Origin: Kribbella pittospori
GTDB taxonomy: Bacteria; Actinomycetota; Actinomycetes; Propionibacteriales; Kribbellaceae
Reading direction: 5' to 3'
DNA: 64,000 bases
Assembly: GCF_004331465.1 (NCBI RefSeq)
Contig: NZ_SJKB01000007.1
Span: 1 to 64,000 of the forward strand
Shown: in pieces, positions 8,353 through 16,966 of the stretch
Layout: each line of letters starts with the position of its first letter
Position numbering within the stretch: position 1 is the first letter of the stretch
Translations under genes and position numbers: made by a program
The notes under the pieces: generated by a model
Told to the model about the DNA's origin: nothing
Databases searched by the model: none
Seen by the model: only the letters and a program-made list of their open reading frames with translations

Positions 8353-9789
8353 GTGTCGAAGCCCAGCAAGCCCCGGATCCCCAACGTTCTCGCGTCGCGC
8401 TACGCCAGTGTGTCGATGGCTCAGCTGTGGTCGCCGGAGTACAAGATCGTGCTCGAACGGCGGCTGTGGCTGGCGGTCCTGAAGGCCCAGAAGGAGCTCG
8501 GGGTCGCGGTGCCGGACGGAGTGATCGAGGACTACGAGCGGGTGGTGGAGCAGGTCGACCTGGAGTCGATCGCGGCCCGCGAGCGGGTCACCCGGCACGA
8601 CGTGAAGGCGCGGATCGAGGAGTTCAGCGCGCTCGCCGGGCACGAGCACATCCACAAGGGCATGACGAGCCGGGACCTGACCGAGAACGTCGAGCAGCTG
8701 CAGATCCGGGCCGGTCTCGAGCTCGTCCGGGACCGCGCGGTGGCGACCGCCGTACGGCTTGGTCAGAAGGCCGCCGACCACGCGGCGCTGGTGCTGACCG
8801 GTCGCTCGCACAACGTTGCCGCGCAGGCGACCACGCTGGGCAAGCGGTTCGCATCGGCCGCCGACGAGTTGCTGGTCGCGATCGCCCGGATCGAGGAGCT
8901 GATCGGGCGGTACCCGCTGCGCGGCATCAAGGGTCCGGTCGGTACGTCGCAGGACATGCTGGACCTGTTCGGTGGCGACCCGGCGAAGCTGGACAAGCTG
9001 GAGAGCGACATCGCCCAGCACCTCGGCTTCAGCCGGACGCTGACCAGCGTCGGCCAGATCTACCCGCGGTCCCTCGACTACGACGTCGTCTCGGCGCTGG
9101 TGCAGCTTGCCGCCGGGCCGTCCAGCCTGGCGACCACGATCCGGCTGATGGCCGGGAACGAGCTGGTCACCGAGGGCTTCAAGGAGGGCCAGGTCGGTTC
9201 GTCCGCGATGCCGCACAAGATGAACACCCGGTCCTGCGAGCGGGTGAACGGTCTGGCGGTGATCCTGCGCGGGTACGCGTCGATGGCCGGTGAGCTGGCC
9301 GGCAACCAGTGGAACGAAGGTGACGTCTTCTGCTCGGTGGTACGCCGGGTCGCCCTGCCGGACGCGTTCTTCGCGCTGGACGGTTTGTTCGAGACGTTCC
9401 TGACAGTGCTGGACGAGTTCGGGGTCTACCCGGCCCTGGTCAGCCGGGAGCTGGAGCGGTACCTGCCGTTCCTGACCACGACCAAGGTGCTGATGGCCGC
9501 GGTGAAGAACGGCGTCGGCCGGGAGACCGCGCACGAGGTGATCAAGGAGCACGCGGTCGCCACCGCGCTCGACCTGCGCAAGGGCCTGACGGAGAACGAC
9601 CTGTTCCGCCGGCTCGGCCAGGACGGCCGCCTCGGCCTCACCGAGAACCAGATCGTCGGCATCGTCGGCGAGCCGCTGTCCTTCACCGGCGCCGCCGTCG
9701 CACAGGTCAACGCCGTCGTCGCACAGATCGACGACCTCGCCAAGCGCTACCCGGACGCCGCCACCTACACGCCAGGTGACATCCTCTAG
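8353..9789 (+). CDS. purB: Adenylosuccinate lyase
   Basis: 478 residues, full length. PurB cleaves SAICAR to AICAR plus fumarate and adenylosuccinate to AMP plus fumarate. The fumarase/aspartase superfamily signature is visible as GSSAMPHKMN near residue 281, and the upstream EHIHKGMTSRDLTENVE block carries active-site residues. GTG 8353 (VSKPSKPRIPNVLASRY) gives the family N-terminus; GACAAT 6 nt upstream could be the -10 box of a leaderless mRNA. Two small membrane-protein genes follow within 3 nt. Confidence 0.96.
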   Translation: MSKPSKPRIPNVLASRYASVSMAQLWSPEYKIVLERRLWLAVLKAQKELGVAVPDGVIEDYERVVEQVDLESIAARERVTRHDVKARIEEFSALAGHEHIHKGMTSRDLTENVEQLQIRAGLELVRDRAVATAVRLGQKAADHAALVLTGRSHNVAAQATTLGKRFASAADELLVAIARIEELIGRYPLRGIKGPVGTSQDMLDLFGGDPAKLDKLESDIAQHLGFSRTLTSVGQIYPRSLDYDVVSALVQLAAGPSSLATTIRLMAGNELVTEGFKEGQVGSSAMPHKMNTRSCERVNGLAVILRGYASMAGELAGNQWNEGDVFCSVVRRVALPDAFFALDGLFETFLTVLDEFGVYPALVSRELERYLPFLTTTKVLMAAVKNGVGRETAHEVIKEHAVATALDLRKGLTENDLFRRLGQDGRLGLTENQIVGIVGEPLSFTGAAVAQVNAVVAQIDDLAKRYPDAATYTPGDIL

Positions 9790-9792
9790 CTC

Positions 9793-10149
9793 GTGTTCGA
9801 ACCGCTGACCTGGGTGCTGGTGGGCCTCTCGCTGGCCGCGATGGTGTACGCCATCGTGCTGGCCGCGCTGAACAAGCGGATCAACTGGACCCTGCTGGCT
9901 GCCCTCGCCGTGATCGAGGTCGGCCTGCTGGCGCAGTTGGTCATCGGCATCGTGCAGCTCGCCGGGACGTCCCGCGACGTCTCCAGCCCGTTCTTCATCG
10001 GCTATCTGATCGGCTCGCTGATCATCCTGCCGATCGGTGCGCTGTGGGCGCTGGCGGAGAGCAGCCGCTGGGGTGCCGGCGCGCTGGCCGTCGCCTGCCT
10101 GGTGATCCCGGTGGTCGAGCTGCGCCTGTACGAGATCTGGACCGCCTGA
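9793..10149 (+). CDS. Small four-helix membrane protein
   Basis: 118 residues, almost entirely hydrophobic, with about four helices (starting WVLVGLSLAAMVYAIVL, INWTLLAALAVIEVGLL, FFIGYLIGSLIILPIGALWAL). It starts with GTG 3 nt after the purB stop, so it is co-transcribed with purB, and a similar small membrane gene follows. The function is not known to me. Conserved unknown membrane proteins downstream of purB do occur in related actinobacteria, but I infer no purine role from position alone. Confidence 0.75.
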   Translation: MFEPLTWVLVGLSLAAMVYAIVLAALNKRINWTLLAALAVIEVGLLAQLVIGIVQLAGTSRDVSSPFFIGYLIGSLIILPIGALWALAESSRWGAGALAVACLVIPVVELRLYEIWTA

Positions 10150-10150
10150 C

Positions 10151-10564
10151 ATGACCGACCCCGTCGAGACCCAGCACGATCCCGAAGCGACCAGGCACGG
10201 GCCTGGCCGGATCCTCATCCTGGTGTACGGCGTCTTCGCGCTGTCGGCCACCGCGCGGGCCGGCGTACAGATCGCGACCCAGTTCTCCGACGCCCCGATC
10301 GCCTATCTGTTGTCGGCCGTTGCCGCGATCATCTACTGCGCCGCGACCTTCGCGTTGGCCAAGGCAACAAAGGTCTCGCGCCGGGTCGCGACCGCCGCGA
10401 TCGCGGTCGAGCTGATCGGCGTTCTCGCCATCGGCGCCTTCAGCTACGCCGCTCCCGACGACTTCCCGGACGCGACCGTGTGGTCGCACTTCGGCCAGGG
10501 CTACGGGTTCGTGCCGGTGGTGCTGCCGGTCCTCGGTCTGCTCTGGTTACGGCGTACTCGCTAG
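10151..10564 (+). CDS. Small membrane protein of unknown function
   Basis: 137 residues with an N-terminal polar tail of about 18 residues followed by four hydrophobic helices. It begins 1 nt after the previous membrane-protein gene (stop TGA, then ATG at 10151), so the two are likely made together. The last 18 bases overlap the decayed oxidoreductase gene on the other strand. Not recognised; similar in size and topology to its neighbour and possibly a partner subunit. Confidence 0.75.
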   Translation: MTDPVETQHDPEATRHGPGRILILVYGVFALSATARAGVQIATQFSDAPIAYLLSAVAAIIYCAATFALAKATKVSRRVATAAIAVELIGVLAIGAFSYAAPDDFPDATVWSHFGQGYGFVPVVLPVLGLLWLRRTR

Positions 10565-11316
10565 GAGCTTCCAGCGGAGTGCCCGCAGCAACGTCCGCGG
10601 GCGGGCGAGCGCGCTGGGGTGGTCGAGCATCGTCGTCACCCGGTTGAACTGCACGTTGACGCGGGGATCGGGAAGTCCTCCCGGCAGCGCTTCCGGAAGT
10701 CTGCGAGGTCGCGGGTCGGTCGGTCGTCGGCGTACCCGGCCACGAGCACCAGCCAGCGGTCACCCTCGACCGCCAGAACGCCGCCCTGCCGAGGCGGCTG
10801 CCCGCTGCCGGGCTGGTTCTGCGCGATCGAGATCCCGATGGCGGAGATCGTCGGGTCCTGTTTGAGCAGGGCGCTCGCGTAGTTGAGCTTGATCGGCATC
10901 CGCCGCATCGTCGGCTGCGGCCAGCCGGCTGCTCCTAGCCAGTCGCTGAGCCGGCTCGATCGTCCGGTCGCGTCGACCACCAGGTCAGCGGGTTCGGTGA
11001 CCAGTGGGCCGTCGGTTGGTTGGTATCGCACGGCGCTTACTCGGTCGCCGGTGAAGTCGATCCCGTCGGCTCGCCGTGGATCAGCCGGATGTTGCCGATC
11101 GCCAGCGTCCGCCGCCGTACGAGCGACTCGAGGAACGGCCGCGTGCTCACCAGCGACTTGCCGACGGAGTCCCGTGGCGGCAGCGGACGGAGTACGCCGT
11201 TCACGTAGTTCCGGATCGTCTCCGGCTCCGGACTCGTCGCCCCGGCCGCGATCGCTGAGGGCCCGCGCCGCCATCAGGCCGGCCATGCTTGCGCCGAGCA
11301 CGATGGCTCGCCGCAT
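10547..11316 (-). pseudogene. Decayed FAD-dependent oxidoreductase
   Basis: The N-terminus MRRAIVLGASMAGLMAARAL is an intact FAD-binding Rossmann start, but the frame then breaks. The continuation ETIRNYVNGVLRPLPP to RTLAIGNIRLIHGEP lies in a second frame, the piece IDFTGDRVSAVRY to RCREDFP is back in the first, and the end (RVNVQFNRVTTMLD, then LLRALRWKLLASTP and a stop at 10547-10549) is shifted again. There is also an internal deletion of more than 50 residues after the FAD loop. Intact relatives are about 400-450 residue halogenase/monooxygenase-like flavoproteins. At least three disruptions make this a relic, not a sequencing slip. Confidence 0.8.
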
Positions 11317-11531
11317 CAGAATCCTTGTGTCCGCAGGGCGTTCGCCGGTGGCGATCCGTGCGAAGCGTTGAGCAGCAGACATGACCAGGAGCAGCCCCCC
11401 AGGCAGCGGCGACGGAGACTCAACCCTAGTTCGGAGACCGTCTGTTCGCGGATGGGCGCATGTCGCGACTCCCAGCGAACTGCCAGCCGCGCGCAGGGGT
11501 CGCCCAAGGTTCGCCGGACAGCATCGGTTGC

Positions 11532-12773
11532 ATGCAGACATCCGGTCATCCCAGTGGTCCGTCGGTCGAGATCGTCGTACCCGCCTTGAATGAGGAAAAC
11601 GACCTCGGCCCGAACATCAGGCGACTGCGTGAGTTCCTCGACACCGCCTTTCCGTTCCCGGCTGAGGTCTGCATCGCGGACAGCGGAAGCACCGACGCCA
11701 CCTATGAGATCGGCGCGCTGCTGGCGGCCGAACTGCCTGGAGTCCGCATCGTCCGGCTCGAGCAGTCCGGTCGCGGCCGGGCGCTGAAACAGGTCTGGTC
11801 CGAGAGCACCGCCGACGTGCTCGCCTACATGGACGTCGACCTGTCCACCAACCTGAACGCCCTGCTGCCGTTGGTCGCACCACTGTTCGCCGGGCACAGT
11901 GACATTGCCATCGGCACCCGGTTGTCGAACGGCTCCCGAGTGGTACGGCGGCCGAACCGGGAGTTCATCTCGCGCTCGTACAACCTGTTGCTACGGGCAA
12001 CCTTGAGTGTGCATTTCTCCGACGCCCAGTGCGGGTTCAAGGCGATCCGCACCGACGTCGCCCGCGAGCTGCTGCCGCTGATCCAGGACACCAACTGGTT
12101 CTTCGACACCGAGTTGCTGGTGCTGGCCGAGAAGGCCGGGCTGCGGATCCACGAAGTACCCGTCGACTGGATCGACGACCCCGACTCGCGGGTTGCGATC
12201 GCCAAGACCGTCGGCGAGGACCTGCGCGGGATAGCCCGGCTGACGCGGGATCTCGGTCGCGGGCGAATCGCTCTCGATCCGGTCCGCTGGGCCTACGGCC
12301 GCCCGCGGATCCTCGATCCCCGGACGGCGCTGGCTGCGCGGGTACTGCGGTTCTGTGCGATCGGCGTCTTGAGCACAGCGGCGTACGCGCTGCTCTATCT
12401 CGTACTGCGGCAAGGCATGCCGGCCCAGGTGGCGAACCTGCTGGCGCTGCTGATCACGGCCGTCGGCAACACCGCGCTGAACCGGCGGATCACCTTCGGG
12501 GTCACCGGCGCGGAGAACCGCTGGCGACATCAGTTGCGCGGACTCGTCACCTTCGGCATCGGCTGGAGCCTGACCGCGTCGTCCCTCTGGCTGTTGCACA
12601 CCGCGGTGGCTTCGCCACATCAGGCGGTGGAGGTCACCGTCCTGACCATCGCGAACCTGGCCGCGACCGTGGTCCGGTTCAGCCTCTTCCAGGCCTGGGT
12701 CTTCAACGACGAAGCACCGACCCTGCCCACCTTCGAACCCCCGGCGGTTCTCGACCAGACCCGGAGCAACTGA
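11532..12773 (+). CDS. GT2 glycosyltransferase fused to GtrA-like membrane domain
   Basis: 413 residues. Residues 1 to about 245 form a dolichyl/polyprenyl-phosphate mannose synthase-type GT2 domain: VEIVVPALNEENDLG, the IADSGSTDAT nucleotide-binding segment and the metal-binding MDVDLST. About residues 270-395 carry four hydrophobic helices of the GtrA family, which helps flip or position lipid-linked sugars. Such a fusion should make and present polyprenyl-phosphate sugar for the GT39-type enzyme encoded 1 nt downstream. The start is uncertain: ATG 11532 precedes the conserved region, but an in-frame ATG at 11460 is possible; neither has a clear ribosome site. Confidence 0.85.
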   Translation: MQTSGHPSGPSVEIVVPALNEENDLGPNIRRLREFLDTAFPFPAEVCIADSGSTDATYEIGALLAAELPGVRIVRLEQSGRGRALKQVWSESTADVLAYMDVDLSTNLNALLPLVAPLFAGHSDIAIGTRLSNGSRVVRRPNREFISRSYNLLLRATLSVHFSDAQCGFKAIRTDVARELLPLIQDTNWFFDTELLVLAEKAGLRIHEVPVDWIDDPDSRVAIAKTVGEDLRGIARLTRDLGRGRIALDPVRWAYGRPRILDPRTALAARVLRFCAIGVLSTAAYALLYLVLRQGMPAQVANLLALLITAVGNTALNRRITFGVTGAENRWRHQLRGLVTFGIGWSLTASSLWLLHTAVASPHQAVEVTVLTIANLAATVVRFSLFQAWVFNDEAPTLPTFEPPAVLDQTRSN

Positions 12774-12774
12774 C

Positions 12775-14823
12775 ATGGCCACCATTACCGATCCCGTCGA
12801 GGCGCCCCCGCGCCGTACCGGATCCCGATCGGTCGCCACCCAGTACACGATCGGCCGGGACAAGGTCCTGTACGGCGGCCTGCTGGTGCTGACCGCGATC
12901 GCGTATCTGTGGGGACTGAGCAAGAACGGCTACGCCAACGAGTACTACGCGGCCGCAGTCCAGGCCGGATCGACCAGCTGGAAGGCCTGGTTCTTCGGGG
13001 CGTTCGACGCGTCCAGCTTCATCACTGTCGACAAGACACCGGCCGCCTTGTGGGTGATGGGGTTGTCCGGGCGGATCTTCGGGTTCAACACCTGGAGCAT
13101 GCTGGTCCCGCAGGCGCTGATGGGCGTGGCGAGCGTCGGGTTCGTGTACGTGTCGGTGCGACGATGGTTCTCGGCGAACGCCGGACTGCTGGCTGGTGCG
13201 ATCCTCGCGATGACGCCGGTCGCCGTACTGATGTTCCGCTTCAACAACCCGGATGCGCTGCTGATCCTGCTGCTGTGCGCGGGTGCGTGGGCGGTGACGC
13301 GGGCGATCGACTCCGAGAAGCACGCGGCGCGGTGGATGATCCTGGCCGGGGCGCTGGTTGGCTTTGGCTTCCTGGCGAAGATGCTGCAGGCGTTCTTGGT
13401 TCTGCCGGCGTTCGGGATTGCGTACTTGGTTGCCGGGAAGCCGGCGCTGGGGAAGCGGGTTGTGCACAATGTGCTTGCGATGGTCTCGCTGATTGTGAGT
13501 GCGGGGTGGTGGATCGCGATCGTCGAGTTGCTGCCGGCGTCGGCGCGGCCGTACATCGGTGGCTCCTCGACGAACAGCATTCTCGAGCTGACGCTGGGCT
13601 ACAACGGGCTTGGGCGGTTGAGTGGGAACGAGACTGGATCCGTTGGTGGCGGTGTTGGAAATCCTGGGTGGGGTGGCGCTACCGGGTTGCAGCGCTTGTT
13701 TGGCGGTGAATTTGGTTCGCAGATTGCTTGGTTGGTGCCGGCTGCTCTGCTTGCGACGGTCGTGCTGGTTGTTGCTGCGGGCAAGGCTCCGCGGACGGAT
13801 CGGACACGGGCGTTTGCTCTGATCTGGGGCGGATGGTTGGTGGTGACCGGGCTGACGTTCAGCTATATGCAGGGGATCATCCACAGCTACTACATGATCG
13901 CGTTGGCGCCGGCGATCGGTGCGCTGATCGGTGCGGCGATGATGGTGCTCTGGCGGCGACGGTCGGCGTGGTTGCCGAGGGCAACGCTGGTTGGTGGTGT
14001 GGTGCTGACCGCTGGGTGGAGCTTCGCGTTGTTGAACCAGAACTCATCCTGGCATCCGTGGTTGCGGTGGGTGGTGCTGCTGACCGGCGTACTCGGAGCT
14101 GGTGCGGTGTTGCTGCTGCCCGAGTTGGGGTTGCACAAGACGGCGGCCCGGCGGGCCGGGATGTTCGCGGCCGCGCTGCTGGTGGTGAGCGCGCTGGCCG
14201 GACCTACGGCGTACTCGCTCTCGACGATCAGCACGGCACACGCCGGCGCCCTCCCATCCGCCGGCCCATCAGGCTCCGGTGGGATGGGCGGTGGACCAGG
14301 CGGTGCCTTCGGCGGTGGCCGTCAGATGGGCACCCCGCCCGGCCAGACCGGCAACGGTGCGACGGGCAACGGTGCGACGGGCAACGGTGCGACCGGGAAC
14401 GGTGCGACGGGGAACGGGGCTCCCGGATCAGTGCGGGGTGGGAACGGTGGTGCCGGTGGGTTCCTTGGCGGGGGTGGAACGAGTGGAGTTTCGAGTGAGC
14501 TGGTGACGCTGCTGCAGCAGGGCGCGAAGGGCTATACCTGGGCGGCTGCGGCGGTGACGGCCAACGGTGCCGCGCCACTGCAGATCGCGTCGGGCGAGCC
14601 GATCATGGCGATCGGTGGGTTCAACGGAACCGACCCGGCGCCTTCCCTCGCGGAGTTCCAGGACCTGGTTGCCCAAGGCAAGATCCACTACTTCGTCGGC
14701 AGCGGCGGAGGCGGCTTCGGCGGCGGCCGCGGCGGCACCTCCAACGAAATCGCTACCTGGGTAGCCGAGAACTACGAAGCCCAAACCGTAGGCAACACCA
14801 CCATCTACGACCTCACAACCTGA
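12775..14823 (+). CDS. GT39-type polyprenol-phosphate-dependent glycosyltransferase
   Basis: 682 residues, about 11-12 membrane helices, of the ArnT/PMT-like (GT-C) mannosyltransferase group. The first lumenal loop has the expected acidic/aromatic motif (GYANEYYAAAVQAGSTSWKA and VDKTPAALW). These enzymes take a sugar from a polyprenyl-phosphate donor and transfer it outside the membrane to protein or glycan. A long C-terminal extracytoplasmic part (from about residue 490) contains a Gly/Asn-rich linker encoded by a 15-bp tandem repeat, then a compact domain. It directly follows the GT2-GtrA gene and precedes a Pro/Ala-rich protein that could be an acceptor (inference). Confidence 0.88.
   Translation: MATITDPVEAPPRRTGSRSVATQYTIGRDKVLYGGLLVLTAIAYLWGLSKNGYANEYYAAAVQAGSTSWKAWFFGAFDASSFITVDKTPAALWVMGLSGRIFGFNTWSMLVPQALMGVASVGFVYVSVRRWFSANAGLLAGAILAMTPVAVLMFRFNNPDALLILLLCAGAWAVTRAIDSEKHAARWMILAGALVGFGFLAKMLQAFLVLPAFGIAYLVAGKPALGKRVVHNVLAMVSLIVSAGWWIAIVELLPASARPYIGGSSTNSILELTLGYNGLGRLSGNETGSVGGGVGNPGWGGATGLQRLFGGEFGSQIAWLVPAALLATVVLVVAAGKAPRTDRTRAFALIWGGWLVVTGLTFSYMQGIIHSYYMIALAPAIGALIGAAMMVLWRRRSAWLPRATLVGGVVLTAGWSFALLNQNSSWHPWLRWVVLLTGVLGAGAVLLLPELGLHKTAARRAGMFAAALLVVSALAGPTAYSLSTISTAHAGALPSAGPSGSGGMGGGPGGAFGGGRQMGTPPGQTGNGATGNGATGNGATGNGATGNGAPGSVRGGNGGAGGFLGGGGTSGVSSELVTLLQQGAKGYTWAAAAVTANGAAPLQIASGEPIMAIGGFNGTDPAPSLAEFQDLVAQGKIHYFVGSGGGGFGGGRGGTSNEIATWVAENYEAQTVGNTTIYDLTT
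14350..14424 (+). repeat. 15-bp tandem repeat inside the GT39-type gene
   Basis: Five near-identical copies of GGCAACGGTGCGACG, in frame, encode repeated Gly-Asn-Gly-Ala-Thr. They lie in the flexible linker between the membrane part and the C-terminal domain. Being a multiple of three, copy-number change would alter linker length without breaking the gene. Confidence 0.85.
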
Positions 14824-14836
14824 ACAGGAGCACAAG

Positions 14837-16369
14837 ATGACCCATAACCCCACCCATCCAGCAGGCACCGCCCCCGAAAACCAACGGCAACCAGCCCAAG
14901 CCACCATCAACCCACCCACCCCGCCACCAGCACCCACCGCCAACCAGACCCACCCCACCAACCCGACCCACCCCGCCAACCCGACCAAGCCCGCGGCCCC
15001 GTCGGAACCCGCCGCTGCCCCGTCGGAACCCACCGCCGCCCCGGCACGCGCAGCCGCGCCGCAAGCGGCGGCCGCTCCGTCGGCGTACCCCTCCGCGCCA
15101 CCAGCACAACGCGCTGGCGCCAAGAACCAATGGCAAGCAGCCCGAGCCGCCGCTAACCCATCCACCCCGTCACACGCGGCCGGCTCGGCCGGCCGAACCG
15201 CGCCGTCCGGACCCGGCGCCGGTGCATCACACCCGGGCGCGCCGCAGGCGCCGGTGCACCCCTCCGCACCATCGGAGCACGGCGCCGGGCCGGCGCACCC
15301 CTTCGCGCGTCCGCCGCACAGCGCGGGCTCGGCGCACCCCGCAGCACCGTTGGGATCCAGCGCCGGCGCATCACAGGCAGACGTGCCGCAGGCGGCCGCT
15401 CGGGCGGCGCATCTCTCCGCGCCACCGGCACACGGCGCCGGCTCGGCTCAGCCCGCCGCGTCGTCGGGACCCAACGCCGGCCCGCCGCCCGACGTAGAAG
15501 CGGCGCACGCGGCGGCACACCCCTCCACACCACAGGCGCACGGTGGAGGCTCGGCGTACCCCTCCGCGCGACCAGCACAAGGCGCTGGCGCCGAGAACCA
15601 ATGGCAAGCAGCCCGAGCCGCCGCCAACCCATCTACCCCGTTAGACCCGTGTGCCGCCGGCGAGTCCCACTCCGCCGCGCCGTCGGGAACCAACGCCGGC
15701 CCGCCCCCCGTAGGAGCGGCGCACGCGGCGGCACGCCCCTCCACACCACAGGCGCACGGTGGAGGCTCGGCGTACCCTGCGGCGCCGTTGGGCTCCAGCT
15801 CCGGTGGATCAACGGCAGGCGCGCCGCAGGTGGGAGCTGCTTCGGCGGCGTACTCCTCCGCGTCATCGGCGGAAAGCCCTGGCGCCGAGAAGCAATGGCA
15901 AGCAGCGCGAGCCGCCGCTAACCCAGCGGCTCAGTCGGGACCTGACGTCGGGGCGCCGCAGGCAGGTGCGCCGCAGGCGGAGGGCGGTCTGCCGGCGCAC
16001 CCCTCCGCGCCGCCGGGACACCCGACTGCGTCGGAGGTGGTGGGTGTGGGGGAGGGGAAGGGCGGGGGTCGGCCGGGGAGTGTGGTGTTGGCGGGGGCTG
16101 GGTCTTTGCTTGCGGTGCTTGCGTTTCTTGGTGGGATGGCGGTTGGGCATTCGTGGGATGGGACGGCCAACCAGCAGAACCAGGTTGGTCCCGGTGGGCG
16201 GCAGTTCCCGGGGCAGGGCAACGGGCAAGGTGGCACGGGGCAAGGGACTGTCCCGGGGCAGCAGGGTCAGAACGGGCAGGGCACGGTGCCGGGTCAGCAG
16301 GGGCAAGGCACTCAGCCCGGTACCGGCACTCAGCCTGGCACGGGGACTCAGCCGGGCACGGGAACTTAG
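14837..16369 (+). CDS. Pro/Ala-rich single-pass repeat protein, prematurely ended in its tail
   Basis: 510 residues. Residues 1 to about 400 are low-complexity Pro/Ala/Ser/Gly with long internal repeats: the block NQWQAARAAANPSTP occurs three times and AGPPP...AAHAAA...PSTPQAHGGGSAYP twice. One transmembrane helix follows (about 415-440, GSVVLAGAGSLLAVLAFLGG), then a Gln/Gly tail ending in GTQPGTGTQPGTGT. The stop is a TAG where neighbouring repeat units read CAG, so the tail looks truncated by a nonsense change. Abundant Thr/Ser/Pro fits a cell-wall-spanning stalk and possible substrate for the adjacent glycosyltransferase. No enzymatic domain is visible and it matches no family I know. Confidence 0.75.
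   Translation: MTHNPTHPAGTAPENQRQPAQATINPPTPPPAPTANQTHPTNPTHPANPTKPAAPSEPAAAPSEPTAAPARAAAPQAAAAPSAYPSAPPAQRAGAKNQWQAARAAANPSTPSHAAGSAGRTAPSGPGAGASHPGAPQAPVHPSAPSEHGAGPAHPFARPPHSAGSAHPAAPLGSSAGASQADVPQAAARAAHLSAPPAHGAGSAQPAASSGPNAGPPPDVEAAHAAAHPSTPQAHGGGSAYPSARPAQGAGAENQWQAARAAANPSTPLDPCAAGESHSAAPSGTNAGPPPVGAAHAAARPSTPQAHGGGSAYPAAPLGSSSGGSTAGAPQVGAASAAYSSASSAESPGAEKQWQAARAAANPAAQSGPDVGAPQAGAPQAEGGLPAHPSAPPGHPTASEVVGVGEGKGGGRPGSVVLAGAGSLLAVLAFLGGMAVGHSWDGTANQQNQVGPGGRQFPGQGNGQGGTGQGTVPGQQGQNGQGTVPGQQGQGTQPGTGTQPGTGTQPGTGT
15115..15935 (+). repeat. Long imperfect coding repeats in the Pro/Ala-rich gene
   Basis: A nucleotide block of about 45 bp containing CAATGGCAAGCAGC is present near 15127, 15598 and 15893, flanked by further shared sequence (for example CACGGTGGAGGCTCGGCGTACC near 15540 and 15760, which is also duplicated). 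The copies encode the NQWQAARAAAN motif and neighbouring Ala/Pro segments. They indicate growth by intragenic duplication. Confidence 0.75.
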
Positions 16370-16740
16370 TCCGGGACGGGAAGTCAGTCGGAGACGGGAA
16401 GTCGGCCGGGGACGAGGACTCAGCCGGGGACGGGACTCAGCCTGGCACGGGACCCGGCTGGGCACGGGAACCTAGTCCGGGACGGGAAGTCGGCCGGGGG
16501 CGGGAACTTAGTCCGGGACGGGAAGTCGGCCGGGGACGGGAACTTAGTCCGGGACGGGAAGTCGGCCGGGGACGGGAACTTAGTCCGGGACGGGAAGTCG
16601 GCCGGGGACGAGGACTCAGCCGGGGACGGGAAGTCAGCCGGGCACGGGAAGTCAGCCGGGGTCGGGGACGCAACCGGGGACGGGAAGTCAGTCGGGGTCG
16701 GGGACGCAACCGGGCCGGAAGTCAGCCCGCGTCGGGGAGT
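16300..16740 (+). repeat. 18/36-bp tandem array continuing past the stop codon
   Basis: The 3' tail of the Pro/Ala-rich gene runs into an array of 18-bp units of the type GGAACTTAGTCCGGGACG and GGAAGTCGGCCGGGGACG, alternating to form a 36-bp higher-order unit. About four tidy copies lie at 16468-16614, with degenerate copies on both sides. Translated in register the unit reads Gly-Thr-stop-Ser-Gly-Thr-Gly-Ser-Arg-Pro-Gly-Thr, so each copy carries the same TAG. Two single-base deletions near 16430-16460 shift the register. One frame still ends in a plausible Ser/Gly-rich tail at 16773, probably the ancestral C-terminus. Confidence 0.8.
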
Positions 16741-16773
16741 GGTGGTTCGGGTGGCGAGGTGCGGGCGAGTTGA

Positions 16774-16966
16774 GGGGGTGGGAGAGCAGCCCGGCGGGCT
16801 TGGGCGGACACTCGGCTCGTCGGGCGCTGCCGTGGTTTGGCCAGTGAGAGCAGCCGCGGTTTGGGTCGGTGGGAGAGGCAACCAAGTGGGTCGGACTGCC
16901 GGCGACGGACGGTGACGACACGCGGGGACGGTTCGGGGTGGGGGTGGGTGGGGTAGGGATGGGGGC
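16774..16966. other. G-rich spacer after the repeat array
   Basis: No gene or clear hairpin is seen. The strand is strikingly G-rich and contains loosely repeated GGTTTGG and GAGAGCAGC words (for example GAGAGCAGCC near 16790 and GAGAGCAGCC near 16846), suggesting further decayed repeats. Confidence 0.4.

Noticed and set aside
8104..10251. A 715-codon open frame antisense to purB
   Set aside because: Low-complexity Gln/Arg/His composition and no motif; purB on the other strand is certain.
16300..16740. CRISPR-like array
   Set aside because: Units are directly adjacent 18/36-bp tandem copies without unique spacers and no cas genes are present.
16153..16773. Continuous plus-strand frame through the repeat array as a separate gene
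   Set aside because: It begins inside the Pro/Ala-rich gene in another frame and is mostly Gly/Arg/Glu shadow of the repeats; only its last part may reflect the ancestral tail.
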